Shown here: piece by piece, positions 23,861 to 36,100 of the stretch | Position numbering within the stretch: the first letter of the stretch is position 1 | Layout: each line of letters begins with the position of its first letter | Assembly: GCA_032164245.1 (NCBI GenBank) | Contig: JAVMKO010000005.1 | Coordinates: 38,716,133-38,780,132 of the forward strand | DNA: 64,000 nt | DNA from: Sternotherus odoratus | Lineage: Eukaryota; Chordata; Testudines; Kinosternidae | Direction: 5' to 3' | Notes under the pieces: model-generated | Databases searched by the model: none | What the model saw: only the letters and a program-made list of their open reading frames with translations | What the model was told of the DNA's origin: nothing | Translations under genes and position numbers: made by a program

Positions 23861-25924
23861 TGCGATCTCCAATGGGGCGTCTGACTGCCTGGAAAACAAA
23901 AGAATGATGGCCTTTTAAAGTGGCACTGCAGAACACGGGGGGAGGGGGTTGAGAAAAGGGGGACGAGGTCCAGGCAGAGAGACCAATACAATACAATACA
24001 ATACCTTGCTATTCCAAACTCCTCCGTAAGCAGAATGGCCTTCTAGGGCTTAAACTCGAGATCAGATGTTTTCATGACCAGCTCTACCAACTCCATTTAA
24101 ACCCAAGCAGCATGCCAGGAAGTGGATCCCTTCCCAAAGTGACCCAATACTGTGACCGAGCAAGTTGTACAGGGAACAGCCAGTTCCTCTCCCACGGCAG
24201 AGGAGCAGTGTTGTGTCTATGAGTTGTGTCTTCACCCTCCAGTGAACATTGCGCTGCCCCCAAGAAGGCATTGAAAGGTGGGGCAAAAGGACACAGCTCC
24301 CTCTTTAATTCAAAGTCACCGGTATAATTTAATCCTTTGACTCTGTCCTGGGGTTCACAACAGAACCCAATGGCAATAATGAGATTCTTACACTGCCAGC
24401 GCCTGGCCCCAGTGATCTCCCAAAGCTCTCCTTTGAGTCAGCTGTTTACAGCAAGGTAACAGCTTGGATCAGTTGGTGTCCTCCACCTTCTTTCCCTAAC
24501 TCCAGGAAAGTGTCCACTTTTAATGAGATGTGGACATTTACTGCCGCCTTTACCAAACTTTTTTTCAAATCTAGCAACAGATCCCAACAGTTGAAGTAAC
24601 AAAACTCTTTCTCCAGGACAAAGAATAAAGTCTCCTGAACCAAGTCCAACCTTGTGGCAAGATTGTATGGTACAACCTTGCATCTTGAGGGGAGGGGAAG
24701 GAATTCAGGAGTGAAAGCCAGCTTGATGTCTCTACAGTTAGCACATGGCGTCTGGCTAGTTACACAGGCAAGACCTTGTCCTATTACTGCCTCACCTACG
24801 TAGAGTGGATGACTTCACAGAAAGGTGGGAAGCAGTGACCTTGTCCTCTAACTGGGGCTCCATGGGAATCCCATTCACCCAATGTCCAAAGTGAGGTGAT
24901 GAGACCACTCAGCTTTCCAGAGACCCTTTTCACTTGCTGTTTCAGCAGAGTGATGGAATTTCCCCCTCCATTACAAATAAAAGTACGGTATCAAGAAAGT
25001 CACGCTCCATCGTAAATTGCAGGAGCGTGGCACCAAGGCCCATTTTTAGCTTTCCAGTAAAGGCTATGCGAGTGTGACAATGGAAACTTTCCTGAGCGCA
25101 GGAGACTAAGTGTTTTCATAGGCCCACGCTGGGGGAAGTCTGAATGGAACAGCTCCCAGACAGCTGTTAAGAAAATACTCACCAAGGGAGTGTAGAAGGG
25201 AAGTGAAGCAATGCTAAACCTCAGCCAGGCAGCTATTCTGCAACTTATGGAATTAACCCTTCAAGACAATCCAGTACAATTACCAAAAGATGCTGCTGCT
25301 CTTCTGTGCTACAGGCTTGCAAAGCGATTTAGACCCACTGCTTATTTGCTGTTTTCAGAAACACACACAGATATGGCCTGCTAACGATTTAACTGTACCA
25401 AGAGTCACTGTACTCTTGACTGACGCTACATTAACAACGTGGAAGTGAATTCTTGATTGTGTGAAAAATGCCCGCAAGGAGTAGAAATGGCAAAGGGGAG
25501 CAGAAGCGATAGGATTCTGGGCACTACTCACCATGCTGATTTAGCCTGGTTGTTTTTGTGACGATGTAGGATCCATGGGATTCCCAGCATACATTGCACT
25601 ACAGGAGAGGAGGATGCTTATGTCTCAAGTGATGTACATAGCATAAAGTAGTTTGGAGAGCTGCTAGGGAAAGGCCCCATCATTTAAGTGTACATCCAGA
25701 GTGCAACAGTCTCCAAAACATTCCAGTCTGAAAAATCCTAAGTGACAGGAGTCAGCCATTCCAGCCAAGGTAAAGCGAATGCCAGAGAGATGGGACATTT
25801 GTAACTACACACTGATGGCTTAATTTGCTGCAGTTAGAAAGATGAACCAAAGTATGCTAAAAATCTACTTGAGCAGAATATTGATTCTTAAACATACTGT
25901 ATTTAGATTTACCATTAGCTCTTC
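23861..25924. other. Intergenic, no gene recognised
   Basis: A short (ATACA)n run lies at about 23984-24003. Otherwise no named repeat or coding feature was found. Confidence 0.45.
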
Positions 25925-26110
25925 CACAGAGCTCAAAGCACATTGCAAAAGTTACATGTCATTATACCAATTTTAGAGACTGGGAAATAATTGCAGAGAT
26001 AATGAGATTCCTCCATGATGACGGTTTCGTTTCAGAGCTGGGAACAGAACCCAGACCTCATGGCTCACAGTTCAGAGGTTGTCAACAGCACCAAGCTGGT
26101 TCCACGCAAG
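25925..26110 (-). repeat. CORE-SINE-like relic
   Basis: In reverse orientation the text 'caaagcacattgcaaaag', 'ccaattttagagactggg' and 'agagctgggaacagaaccca' follows the 3'-to-5' order of a MIR/CORE-SINE. It is strongly diverged. Confidence 0.5.
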
Positions 26111-27429
26111 ACAGCTGTTGGGTGGGTCCCATTTTTTTCCAGCACCTGGATTCATGTGAGTCATCCATGATCTTCACTTCATATCAGTGCTGTGTGAAAC
26201 CAAGGTAACAAAATAAATCACCGTTGGAAATGCTTTGGGCACAGGGTGACCTCTAAAACATGGAGAAAAATCGCACCTCTGCCTTCTCAGCACATCAAAG
26301 TGGCTAATTCAAGTTGCTTATGCTTTGAAAAGCAATTTAATTTTAATGCAGATGTAACTTTATTACATATTTTTTATTATTAAGAGACCAAGAAAATGTT
26401 TGATTTGTACCACCTGGCTGGTGAGGACAAGTACACCTTCTCCATAGCACTAAAAAAAAATTATTTTTTAGTTAGCTCACAGATGTCTGGTTATGACACT
26501 GTAGCTAGAGGTAATTTCTTCTGGGCACCCAGCCTCTAACCCAAAAGAATCAGCATCATAGTGCTCTGTGCTTTTACCTACTTAGTTATGAGCTAAACTG
26601 TGGTATCTCTCCAATTCCAGTTCCCAGACAGGAAGGAAAGTGGGCTGTGCTTGAAGATTCTTGCATTTTCACAGATCATGCTTATGTTTAACATGCTCCA
26701 TATCCAGAGCAGCCAAAAATCCATTTGCTGCAGCCTTCAGGTCCCTAGGGACCAATCTCGGCACAAAACTATTGCTAAAAGTTTAGTGAGGTCATATGTC
26801 TGGCAAATCTAATGGCAACAAATTAAACTACTTTTTAAAGAACTTGGCTTAGGGTTTGCCTTGGAGAGCCAAACCAAAATCCTTAACCCCTAGTTGTCCT
26901 CCCAAATCAGGAGCAAAATCAGCAAAACCGAGCCCTTTTCAGGCTTTATAGATGTACATTTTGAAATAAAATTACAACCCACTCCCCCCTCATTCATCTA
27001 TTCAATTGCTTCCTGAAGTAGTCATTTTGCAAAATGATCATTACAGATTGTCCAATGCCATGAAAATGCAAAATTTAAAAGTGAGACGAGATTTTAATTC
27101 ATCAGGGCAGGGGAGAATATTTTATTCTAGCTTCTGTGAAGATACTTTGTCAGTTTTTCTAAAATCACAGAAACCTGCAGCTCCGTTGGTAGCATGAAGT
27201 GTGGAATCTCCAAAACCGCCAAAGTGAATTAAAAGGGCAATTCTCATTGAATATTCATGGCACTTATGTTCCTAACTCAAGAATACAACCTCTAATGCTC
27301 AAGAGAATAATTATAAATCTATTGATCAAGAGCATTTTTGGTTGAAAGTTGAAAAGAAGCAGCCTCAGAATATATATTGTTAGGTATGTCTACACCATCG
27401 TTATCCATTTAATCCAATTAGAATAGAAG
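26111..27429. other. Intergenic, no gene recognised
   Basis: AT-rich sequence with frames of 60-70 codons and no further support. Confidence 0.45.
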
Positions 27430-27430
27430 T

Positions 27431-27461
<31 letters not shown>

Positions 27462-27492
27462 ATACATACACACACACACATATACACACACA
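27430..27492 (+). repeat. (TG)n-(TATA)-(CA)n self-complementary microsatellite
   Basis: A TG tract passes through 'tatgtatacatac' into a CA tract, so the locus can fold into a hairpin. Confidence 0.92.
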
Positions 27493-29767
27493 AATGAGCA
27501 TCTTTGAAATTAGTTCACCTTAAAAACTAAAAGCAAAATGGTCTACGTCAAATGTTATACCCAAATTGCTTTTATTGAAAGCTTCCATTAAAAAAATACT
27601 ATGCAAAATGCTTACATCTCCAAGACATTAATACATTTACACTATTAAGAGCAATGCAAAGCTATATTTCATATAAAGTTTTATATAAAGTCCACTTAAG
27701 AGAATCAAGAAAATGGAGAAAATTGAAATTAACTAAAGAGCATTCCAAGACATTTGGATTCAATGGATAAGATCCAATTACAAGTTCTCTTCCATTAAAC
27801 CACTTTTTATTTTAATCATTTCTGCCAATCAAATTAGATCAATTTAGGGTTAGCCCTCCTTCTTTAAAAGCAGATTTCCATTTTTAAAATATATTTTCCT
27901 TTCTCCATCAATGAAAATGATGTAATGACTTCCAACAGAAGGCCACTGAAAGCTTTTAGAAAGAACATTAAAAAAATAGTTGTTCAGGGAAAAAATAGCA
28001 CTGGATCAATTCCAGTAGATGAATCTAAGTGAAAATAATGATTTCTCAGATCCACAGCTTGGAAATGGAGAAAATAAGCATTCTTATTCGGTGGTTATGC
28101 AGAAAGAGATTCAAATTCACCAACCAAAGATGGCTGGAAACAAAACAAAGTCACTAGCTGTTTGCAAACCAAAAGGAGTGAAATCTATTATGGTAGCTCC
28201 AGCTAGAAGAAATTGGAGATGAGGGAAGCTCCTGCATAGGAGGAAATCAGGAACTTTCTGGTGCTGGGAGAGACAATGAAAAGAGTTTTATCCTGATGGA
28301 AATAAGCAGCTCTCAGTTGGATTTAACAAGGTTAATAGAATTCAGGGAGACACAAGCCTTCCGCAGAAACAGGCGCAAGAAAAGGACTGCTTTCGCATAG
28401 GCCGGTGTGAAGACAGACATGCCAGCCAGGCCTCAGGCAAACTTCCATAATGCCCAGAGCACATCTGGAGATGGCAGGATTTGGAAGTTCTGTGGGAGAG
28501 GAATGAGGCCAGGAGTCAGTGCAACTGAAAGAGTCCAAAATGCAGCAGCTAGGCGGATTTCAGCAACCAGGCGAGGCTGAGGCTCCTACAGCTGATTTCT
28601 CAAGCTGTGTAGGTAGTAGTAACTACAGCAAACAATTATGGGGGTGGAGAGGTGGTAATGGGTGAATACTGGGAGGAGTATTAGCAAAGCAGGGGGCCCA
28701 GAAGCATAGGATCCTGTGTAGTCGCATATTGGACACAAGCATAGAGTCCTGACCATAGAATCTATGGGGAAAAAATATCAAGTGTCATTCCAGCTATAAA
28801 ATACCAAGATAAAATTGATGTGGTACACTCAGAAAGAGAAAGTAAAAGGCTGTGCTAACAATCCTGCTATTTATCCTCCTCATCCTCCCCCAACTCCCTC
28901 AAAAAAATGAATCAAGATATAAGAAGAAGAATGTTCCTTGGGACCATATTGTCTCTTACTAGCTGGTACTTATCTGCCTTAGGCCCTGCTATTTTCATTC
29001 TCTACAGACAGCATAAGAGATGAGTAGATCCCACACACTACAATATTCTTTGTGCAAAGGACATTCAGATTCACTCTTCATCAAATTTTCTAGGAGCCAT
29101 TTGGGACTTGGATGATGCAGAACCTTCCAGAAACATGAGTCATGTTCTCTGTCTGATGCTTGCTACGGTTTTAGAATAGAGGTGCACGTCCACCATTTGG
29201 GCATTCTTTGCCTGTGAGCAAAACCCCCCAGCATGCACACATGCAGACACCTTAACAATAGCTCAGCAAATCTGGTACAGCACTTTCCGGATGCTTCACA
29301 TTCCCCAAATGCTCAGATTAACTCAGCAGCAGCTGTGGGAAGTTAGGATCTTCCCTTCCCCTTCACTCCACATACAATACTTGTGCTCTCACGCTAGACA
29401 TCAGCAGACTCCGGGCTTGTACACACTAGCGCTTACTTTGGTATAACTTATGTTGCTCAGGGGTGTGAATAATGCCATAGGGAGAGCTCTCCCCCGTCAG
29501 CATACAGCATCTGCTCTAGCAGTGATACCATGCCACAGCTACATGGGTACAGCTGTGCTGCTGGAGCAACTCTAGTTTAGACTAGCACTACGTAATTGCT
29601 TAGGGCCCCGAGCAGCTCTTAGGGGCGCCTCTTTGCATTTTATTATATATTGTGGAGGCAAAAAATATTCCTGCTTAGGGCCTTCCATGGGCTAGCACTG
29701 CCTTTGCTCAACAGGGAGTTAACAAAGGATCACAAATTGTTAGCTGTGTTTAGTGAATTAAGAGACT
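27493..29767. other. Downstream flank of POC1, no gene recognised
   Basis: AT-rich sequence, then mixed. A 67-codon frame at 28019-28222 has no support. Between 29410 and 29600 the wording ('gcttgtacacactagcgctt' through 'tagtttagactagc') suggests a decayed DNA-transposon-like repeat, but the ends are not clear. Confidence 0.4.
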
Positions 29768-29773
29768 TTTATT
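29768..29773 (-). terminator. Candidate poly(A) signal of POC1
   Basis: On the reverse strand this is AATAAA, about 165 nt past the stop codon of the last POC1 exon. This is a reasonable 3' UTR length. An ATTAAA variant lies closer to the stop and could also serve. Confidence 0.5.
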
Positions 29774-29934
29774 CTTCCAGTAACAAAAATGTGTATTTAC
29801 AGATGCCATTGGTTTTACATTTTAATAAAATAAGTAATTCCATCTGTTAAAAATGATTCACCCAAAGTATTAGAAACACGCAAACAAAACCCCAAGCCTC
29901 CAGACAACTCCGGCTTTATCAGACCCTCGCAGAA

Positions 29935-30033
29935 TCAATTCCCTTTACTGTGCATGAGCTTCTGCTGATTCTCAAGACACTCCTTCAGCTTGTCTTCAGT
30001 CAGCGTCAGTCTCTGCTCCAGAATGGAAACAGT
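29935..30033 (-). CDS. POC1 centriolar protein, last coding exon
   Basis: POC1 proteins are WD40-propeller proteins of centrioles and basal bodies. Their conserved C-terminal coiled coil is involved in centriole localisation and assembly. This exon encodes the final 32 residues of that coil, including [18 protein letters not shown] and then CLENQQ, followed by TGA at 29937-29935. The reverse-strand acceptor is 'tttccctttgcag' just before 30033, and the exon opens in phase 0, matching the phase-0 donor of the exon at 43420-43551. As I recall them, human POC1B has an ENQQK ending and POC1A an ENQQL ending. The ENQQKL here leans to POC1B, while the preceding exon's LEHIVGQLD resembles POC1A. Family certainty is high; the paralogue is not settled. 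Confidence 0.88.
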   Translation of the reverse strand, partial: TVSILEQRLTLTEDKLKECLENQQKLMHSKGN

Positions 30034-30422
30034 CTGCAAAGGGAAATCATAAAATAAAGAGTGCTGCTGAGTGATATATGAAGATAAGCCACATGCTGTA
30101 TGCTTACTGCTTAGTGCAGCTGCTAAATATAACGTATCACAGGCTATTCCAGGACTATACTCCACAATCAAAATTTCCAAAGAGGCTTCAGGCTCAGGAA
30201 CTTGTGTTGAGGATAATGGGAGCTGCTAAACTCAGTTAAAAATCTGGCCCTAGTTATAGGTGCTGAGCACTTTCAAAGCATAGGCCCAGATTTCCTCTTC
30301 ACTCCCTCCCTGCTTTTGGTGGAGTGTTGTCTCCCTTTACATTTAGGCAATCTCTGCTTCTAAAAGGCCAAATACCCGAGAGCTCATGTAATAGGTGTAC
30401 ACTTAAACCCCCCGACATACAG

Positions 30423-31240
30423 GTGTTCTGAGTAGTTATTCCTTTTTTGGCCTGTTGTCTTTGATTTCATGTCCTAGTTCCAATTCTTTTCTCCTTTCCT
30501 GATTGCTGTGTCAGTTAGCTATATAAGGAAGGGGAGTGACATCATTGTGGTTCTTCTCTGCCTCCCCACCTAAAGAGACACTGAAAAACACCTGGGAGCA
30601 AGAACTGAACTGAGGGTAGAAGGGTTGAACCCCGGCTGGGAGGGCGTACAGTCTGTGGGTGGAAACACCTGAAGTCTCAAGGTACAGGCCAGCCTTTCAA
30701 GACTTTCTGTAATCTACCTGTAACAATATGTAGGGTGAGAAATTACATTTTGTAACCTGTTTCTTTAGTGAATCAAACTTTGTTTGATTTGCTTAGTAAT
30801 CTGCTTTGTTCTGTTTGCTACCCCCTTTAGCCACTTAAAATCTGCCTTTCACAGTTAATACAATTTTGTTTATTATTAAACCCAGTTTCTTTAATTTCTA
30901 ACTGGGGGAGCAAGAAGTTGTGCATACCTTCCTCCACATTGAGGGAAGGGGCAAATTTATTAGCTTGCGTTGCACAGATTTCTCCACAGCACAAGACAAT
31001 ATACCTTTGGCTCTGCACTCCAAGGGAGGTGGACACCTGAGTGCTGGGGCAAGTCCCTTAAGCTGAGGCTTCCCAGAGCTGATATCAGTGTATATTATTT
31101 TGTAATTGGGTGCGGCCCCAACTGTATGTGTGCTAGAGGAGGCTTAATAGTCTGGCTCAGCAAGACAGGATAAAGGGGGCCCAGGCTGGTGGAACAGGTG
31201 GGCTCAATGGTATCCCAGCACATCAGGGGAGCAACTCGTC
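30423..31240 (+). mobile_element. Possible LTR of an unclassified LTR element
   Basis: The stretch has the layout of an LTR in forward orientation: 'agctatataaggaagg' as a TATA-like box near 30520, 'ttattattaaacccagtttc' as a polyadenylation-like zone near 30870, and a run beginning TGTTCTGAG and ending GTCACA. I recall similar text from turtle repeats. No matching target duplication was found at the proposed ends, so the boundaries are guesses and another repeat class is possible. Confidence 0.35.
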
Positions 31241-31527
31241 ACAAGCTTATCTTAACATTGTATTTGTGCCCTCTAAAGAGACTAATTAATGCCTTATAAA
31301 TACGATGACCATTAGCTCTCTCATAGCTCTAAAATCTAGATACAGACGCACACAGTATGCAGGATGCAAATTTTAAATTACATGGAGATAAAATTTTCTG
31401 CTGGAAGTCATTTATTGATTACTTTGAAGTAATCAAAGATAGTCAGCAATATAAAAGTGCATTTCAAGGACACTGGAGCAGTTTGCAATATTGAAATATT
31501 AGATATGGAAAGCATTAACAACGAGGA

Positions 31528-31613
31528 GTCCTTGTGCACCTTAGAAACTAAAATTTATTTGGGCATAAGCTTTTGTGGGCTAAAACCCACTTCATCAGCT
31601 GCATGGAGTGGAA
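31528..31613 (-). repeat. Dispersed SINE-like repeat unit, copy 2
   Basis: Reverse complement of the unit at 3834-3915, with 'tgcaccttagaaactaaa', 'gggcataagcttttgtgggc' and 'aaaacccacttcatcagc'. The similarity to known turtle repeats may continue rightward to about 31800 through a G11 run. Confidence 0.6.
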
Positions 31614-31874
31614 AATACAGTAGGCAGGTATATGTACATGAAAAGATGGGAGTTACCTTACTAAGTGGGGGGGGGGGTGTCAGTGATAACGAGACAATTC
31701 AATTAACAGTAGAATACCAAGGGAGGAAAATCACTTTTGTAGTGGTACTGAGGGTGGCGCATTTCAAACAGTAAACAATAAGGTGTGAGTAACAGTAGGG
31801 CTCCCACATTGAAATAGAAATCATTAAATATAATTAATATTTAATCACTAAAACAATAATTTCACATATTTTAC

Positions 31875-33461
31875 TAGGGCTGTCAATTAATCACAGTTAA
31901 ATCACACGATTAAGTCAAAAAATTAATCACAATCACACTGTTAAACAATAGAATACCAATTGAAATGTACTAAATATTTTGGATGTTTTTCTGCATTTTC
32001 ACATATATTGTATTCTGTGTTGTAATTGAAATTGAACTGTATACAGTATTATTTATTACAAATATTTGCACTGTAAAAATAAAAAAATATTTTTCAATTC
32101 ACCTCATACAAGTACGGTAGCGCACTCCCTTTGTTGTGAAAATGCAACTTACAAACTGAGATTTTTTTTTGTTACATAACTGCATTCAAAAACAAAAACA
32201 AACTTCAGCGCCTACAAATCCACTCAGTCCTACTTCTTGTTCAGTCAATTGCCAAGACAAACAAATGTTGGCATTTACAGGAGATAACGTTGCCCTCTTC
32301 TTATTTACAATGTCACGAGAAAATGAGAACAGGCATTTGCATGGCATTTTTGTAGCTGGAATTGCAAGGTATGTACATTCCAGATACGCTAAACATTCAT
32401 ATGCCCCTTCATGCTTCAGTCACCATTTCAGAGGACATGTTTCCATGCTGATGATGCTAAAAAAAAGTGTTAATTAAATATGTGATTGGACTCCTGGGGG
32501 AGAATTGTACGTCCCCTGCTCTGTTTTACCCGCATTCTGCCACATATTTCGTGTTAGAGCAATCTCGAATGATGACCCAGCACATATTCATTTTAAAGAC
32601 ACTTTCAAAGAAGATTTCACAAAATGCAAAGATGGTACAAGTCTGAGATTTCTAAAGATAGCTACAACACTCGACCCAAGGTTTAAGAATCTGAAGTGCC
32701 TTCCAAAAATCTGAGAGGGATGAGGTGTGGAAAATGCTTTCAAAAGTCTTAAAAGAGCAACACTACGATGAGGAAACCACAGAACCCGAATGACCAAAAT
32801 AGAAAAGTCAACCTTCTTCTGGTGGCATCTGACTCAGATAATGAAAATGAGCATGTGTGGTCCGCACAATTTTGGATGGCAGAACCATCATCAGCATGGA
32901 CACATGTCCACTGGAATGGCAGTTGAAGCATGAAGGGACATATGGATCTTTAGCGCATCTGGCACGTAAATATTTTGCAACACCAGCTACAACAGTGCCA
33001 TCAGAACGCCTGTTCTCACTTACAGGTAACATTGTAAACAAGAGGAGGGCAGCATTATCTCCTGCAAATGTAAACAGACTTATTTGTCTGAGCAATTGGC
33101 TGAAGAAGTAGGACTAAGTGGACTTGCAGGTTCTAAAATGTACATAGTTTTATTTTTGGATGCAGGTTTTTGTACATAATTCTACATTTGTAAGTTCAAC
33201 TTTCATGATAAAGAGATTGCATTACAATACTTGTATGAGGTGATCTGAAAAAATGCTATTTATTTTGGTTTTTACAGTGAAAATACTTGTAATCAAAAAT
33301 AAAGTGAGCACAGTACATTTTGTATTCTGCATTGTAATTTAAATCAATATTTGAAAATGTAGAAAACATTCAAAAATATTTAAATAAATAGTATTCTGTT
33401 AACAGTGCGATTAACCACACAATTAATTATGATTCATTTTTTTAATCACTTGACAGCCCTA
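31875..33461 (+). mobile_element. Foldback hAT transposon, copy 1 (1587 bp)
   Basis: The element starts TAGGGCTGTCAA and ends TTGACAGCCCTA. It is flanked by TATTTTAC (31867-31874) and ATTTTTAC (33462-33469), an 8-bp hAT-type duplication matching at 6 of 8 positions. The terminal inversion is not short: the left arm (31875-32460) is a diverged reverse complement of the right arm (about 32870-33461). The right arm encodes the hAT C-terminal dimerisation domain forward, and the left arm carries the same domain antisense relative to its own reading. Both ends therefore derive from the 3' end of an ancestral hAT. The centre holds additional transposase text. A second copy with the same plan lies at 57376-61029. 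Confidence 0.88.
32505..33111 (+). pseudogene. hAT transposase C-terminal remnant
   Basis: Two plus-strand frames carry transposase signatures. Positions 32505-32714 include LKIATTLDPRFKNLKCL, resembling the hAT 'LDPRFK' motif. Positions 32857-33111 include ATTVPSERLFSLTGNIVNKR and NVNRLICLSNWLKK, the C-terminal dimerisation region. The N-terminal BED finger and the catalytic core are missing, and there are frame breaks between the two parts. It cannot supply transposase, so the element is non-autonomous. Confidence 0.85.
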
Positions 33462-33908
33462 ATTTTTACTTATCAGTTAAAACCTAAAATGAGCAGCTCT
33501 GTTATAAACACTCCTCGCACAAATGAAACTGATGTTTATCCAATAAACACTGAAAAAACACCAGAAATGGTTACTAGTATCCAGGGCCTCATCTACACAA
33601 AGCAGCAATGCAGACCATCAGCAAGGTGGAGGGTGATTTCTAAAGTTAGTAATTCTATCGGCTACTGACACCTCAACAAACACAGTGCCAGTAGACACGA
33701 GAGGAACAACACACATCCCTCTGGATAGTTGGGAAGTGGGATCAGTCTAGCCAGATGACTGGTCAATCCAGCAAATCTGTTTTGTCCTGGGTCTGAGGGT
33801 GAAATAGATAAAAATATAGAGCGAAGAATTAGTGCCAGGGACAAGCCCAACCACACTAATACATCTGCATGTGGATGCTATGGACATTGTTGGAATTATT
33901 TTCCTTAC

Positions 33909-33978
33909 TATCCTCATAGTTAAAGATTTTATAATACACAATCTATCCTCATACTTAAAGATTTTATAATACACAATC
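33909..33978 (+). repeat. Two-copy tandem duplication, 35-bp unit
   Basis: Unit 33909-33943 is repeated at 33944-33978 with one mismatch (the G/C after 'tatcctcata'). Confidence 0.95.
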
Positions 33979-34154
33979 TGTATTTTTTTTTAATTGAGAT
34001 TTGAGACATTTACAGGCTGATCTCTTAACTTGAAGAGTCTTTCTTATTTCAAATACAATTTCGATGAAACTTGTTTGGTGGTTTTATGATAAGCTAGTAC
34101 TTTGGACACCGTTTGGAACATGTTACCTTAGAAAAGTTTGGGAGAGCATTAGCA

Positions 34155-34269
34155 CATATTGTCAAGAATCAGAGAGGTAGGCGTGTTAGTCTGGAATAGC
34201 AGAGGTAACAAAGTCCTGTGGCACCTTACTTTATAGTTAGTCTTTAAGGTGCCACAGGACTTTGTTACC
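34155..34269. repeat. Rearranged SINE-like repeat with perfect 25-bp hairpin
   Basis: Left arm 34204-34228 and right arm 34245-34269 are perfect reverse complements separated by 16 nt. Both arms are the 'aggtgccacaggact' block of the dispersed unit seen at 3834-3915. The upstream part ('gaggtaggcgtgttagtct') is the same family in reverse orientation. An inverted partial duplication of the repeat produced a foldback. Confidence 0.85.
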
Positions 34270-35365
34270 ATTAGCACATATTGTATCAAATAGCAAAAAA
34301 TATAGTTCACAGTGGTCTAAACACGGATACTTTCACAGTAGCTCTGCAGAATTAGTCATTTTAAAGGCATTCAAACCACTTTAAACATAGTTAGTATAAC
34401 AGATTTCTTCTTTGAGTGGACATGGACAACAGCCCAGGTTTAAAGTAACAGCTTCTAGAAGCCAAAGTCCCAGGTCCTGCAAGATGCTATGCACCTCAGG
34501 CCTAATCCAAAGCCCTTGAAGTCCATGGAACGATTCCCACTGACTGCAGTTGGGGGTGCAGAGAGTTCCTTCTCGCTGAAGAACAATAGAAGCTGAAGGT
34601 CCTCAGCAGCCCAAGGGAGTGCTCAGGACTTTTCAGGAGCAGATATTTGGATTGTCTCCTGCAGTGATATTACAGTGAGACCTGAGGAGCATAAGGGTGG
34701 TATTTACGCAGTTTTAGAAGGAAAAAACCTTCCACATTTCCAAATTATAAAGGAATCAAAAACAAGCATATTTCAGAGAGTTGCTTCTAGCAAACAGTAG
34801 CTACAATATAATGCAGAGCACTGTCAATATCCTGCAAAGAAATGAAATATCCTGAAGGCGTCTGAGAGCTCAAAGCTATTGTATCATTAAAAGTGAGCTT
34901 TGAGAATTATGAAAAATAGCATCTAGGTCCTCTAGATGAGGTTAAGATGTCAAAAAGCAACAGCTCCTCCAGTATTTCAGAAGTTTTTCAGTCTGAAATG
35001 TTTGATCTCAAATAAGGAACAGAGGGCTGGACTCAAAACTGATTGATTTCATATTTTCTAAACGTCTCTCCTCTGATATCTGTTATCCAATGGCATGTTT
35101 GTGTACCGACAGAGGCACAGGAGCCAAAATTTGCAACTATTTGAAGTCATTAGTGAATTTTACTAAACCACTTGCTTGTTCTACACTTAATGCTTCTCAG
35201 AGAAGGGTCATTTCATTCCTTTACATCATGTGTTCTGAATAATATTTCTGAATCTAAACACAATAATGATTTTGCTTTGCTTATTTTAAACCACATACTT
35301 TATTTTGAAGACCACTTTCAGTTTGAATTAAACTCATTTCCCCCCATCCAAACTGTGTTTTTATA

Positions 35366-35726
35366 CAGTAAAACCCCGATTTAACGGACTTCGGATGCAA
35401 CGGACAAAATTTATGAGCAAGTCCGATGCATCCAAAATCAGTGTTTTGGGTCCAGGCAGCAGGCGGGCTGCCTGTCGGCTCCCCGCTGCCTCCCCAGTCC
35501 AGGCAGCGGGCGGGCTGCCTGCCGGCTCCCCGCTGCCAGCCCGCCCGGGTCCCAGCTGCTGGGACCCGGGCGGGAGCCGTCAGCCAGCCTGCCCAGGTCC
35601 CGGCTGCTGGCTGCCGCCCGGGTCCCAGCAGCCGGGACCCGGGCGGGCTGGCTGACAGCTCCCGCCCAGGTCCCAGCAGCCGGGGACCCAGGCGGGCTGA
35701 CTCACGGCTGCCGTGATAGTTTATTA
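35366..35726 (+). mobile_element. Pogo/Tigger-like MITE, left part with GC-rich tandem core
   Basis: After a TA at 35364-35365 the sequence begins CAGTAAAACCCCGATTTAAC, a pogo/Tigger-type terminus. It then enters a GC-rich core built of imperfect units such as 'cgggctgcctgccggctccc' and 'gggtcccagctgctgggacc'. Its own right end is not visible; it gives way to the second MITE at 35729. Confidence 0.65.
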
Positions 35727-35728
35727 TA

Positions 35729-35858
35729 CAGTAAAACCTCGATATAAGGGACTAATTCGGGTGGGCTGCTCGTTTTTTTATTATTATTCAATAACGGACT
35801 TTCGGCTTTAACGGACATCCCCTCGCCCAAATTAGTCCGTTATATCGAGGTTTTACTG
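35729..35858. mobile_element. Pogo/Tigger-like MITE (130 bp), complete
   Basis: It starts CAGTAAAACCTCGATATAAG and ends with the matching complement CGAGGTTTTACTG. TA dinucleotides flank it at 35727-35728 and 35859-35860, as expected for the mariner/pogo superfamily. It is related to, but distinct from, the terminus at 35366. Confidence 0.85.
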
Positions 35859-36100
35859 TACTAGTGAATTTCATTAAAAAACTCACCCCCTCTACAATCA
35901 CTTCCAGAATAAATGAAATAATCCTTTAATCTCACACAACCTAGACTGTCCTTAGTTCATGGTGTGGTTTATCTCATGGCTTTAGGAACTTGCCTAACAT
36001 GATGCTAACAGGCATAACACGAAGCATCATCAAGGACATTAGCGACATCAAATTGACCTACTGTGTCATTGCTAAAAGTGGTATGCAGCAGCCACTAGTC

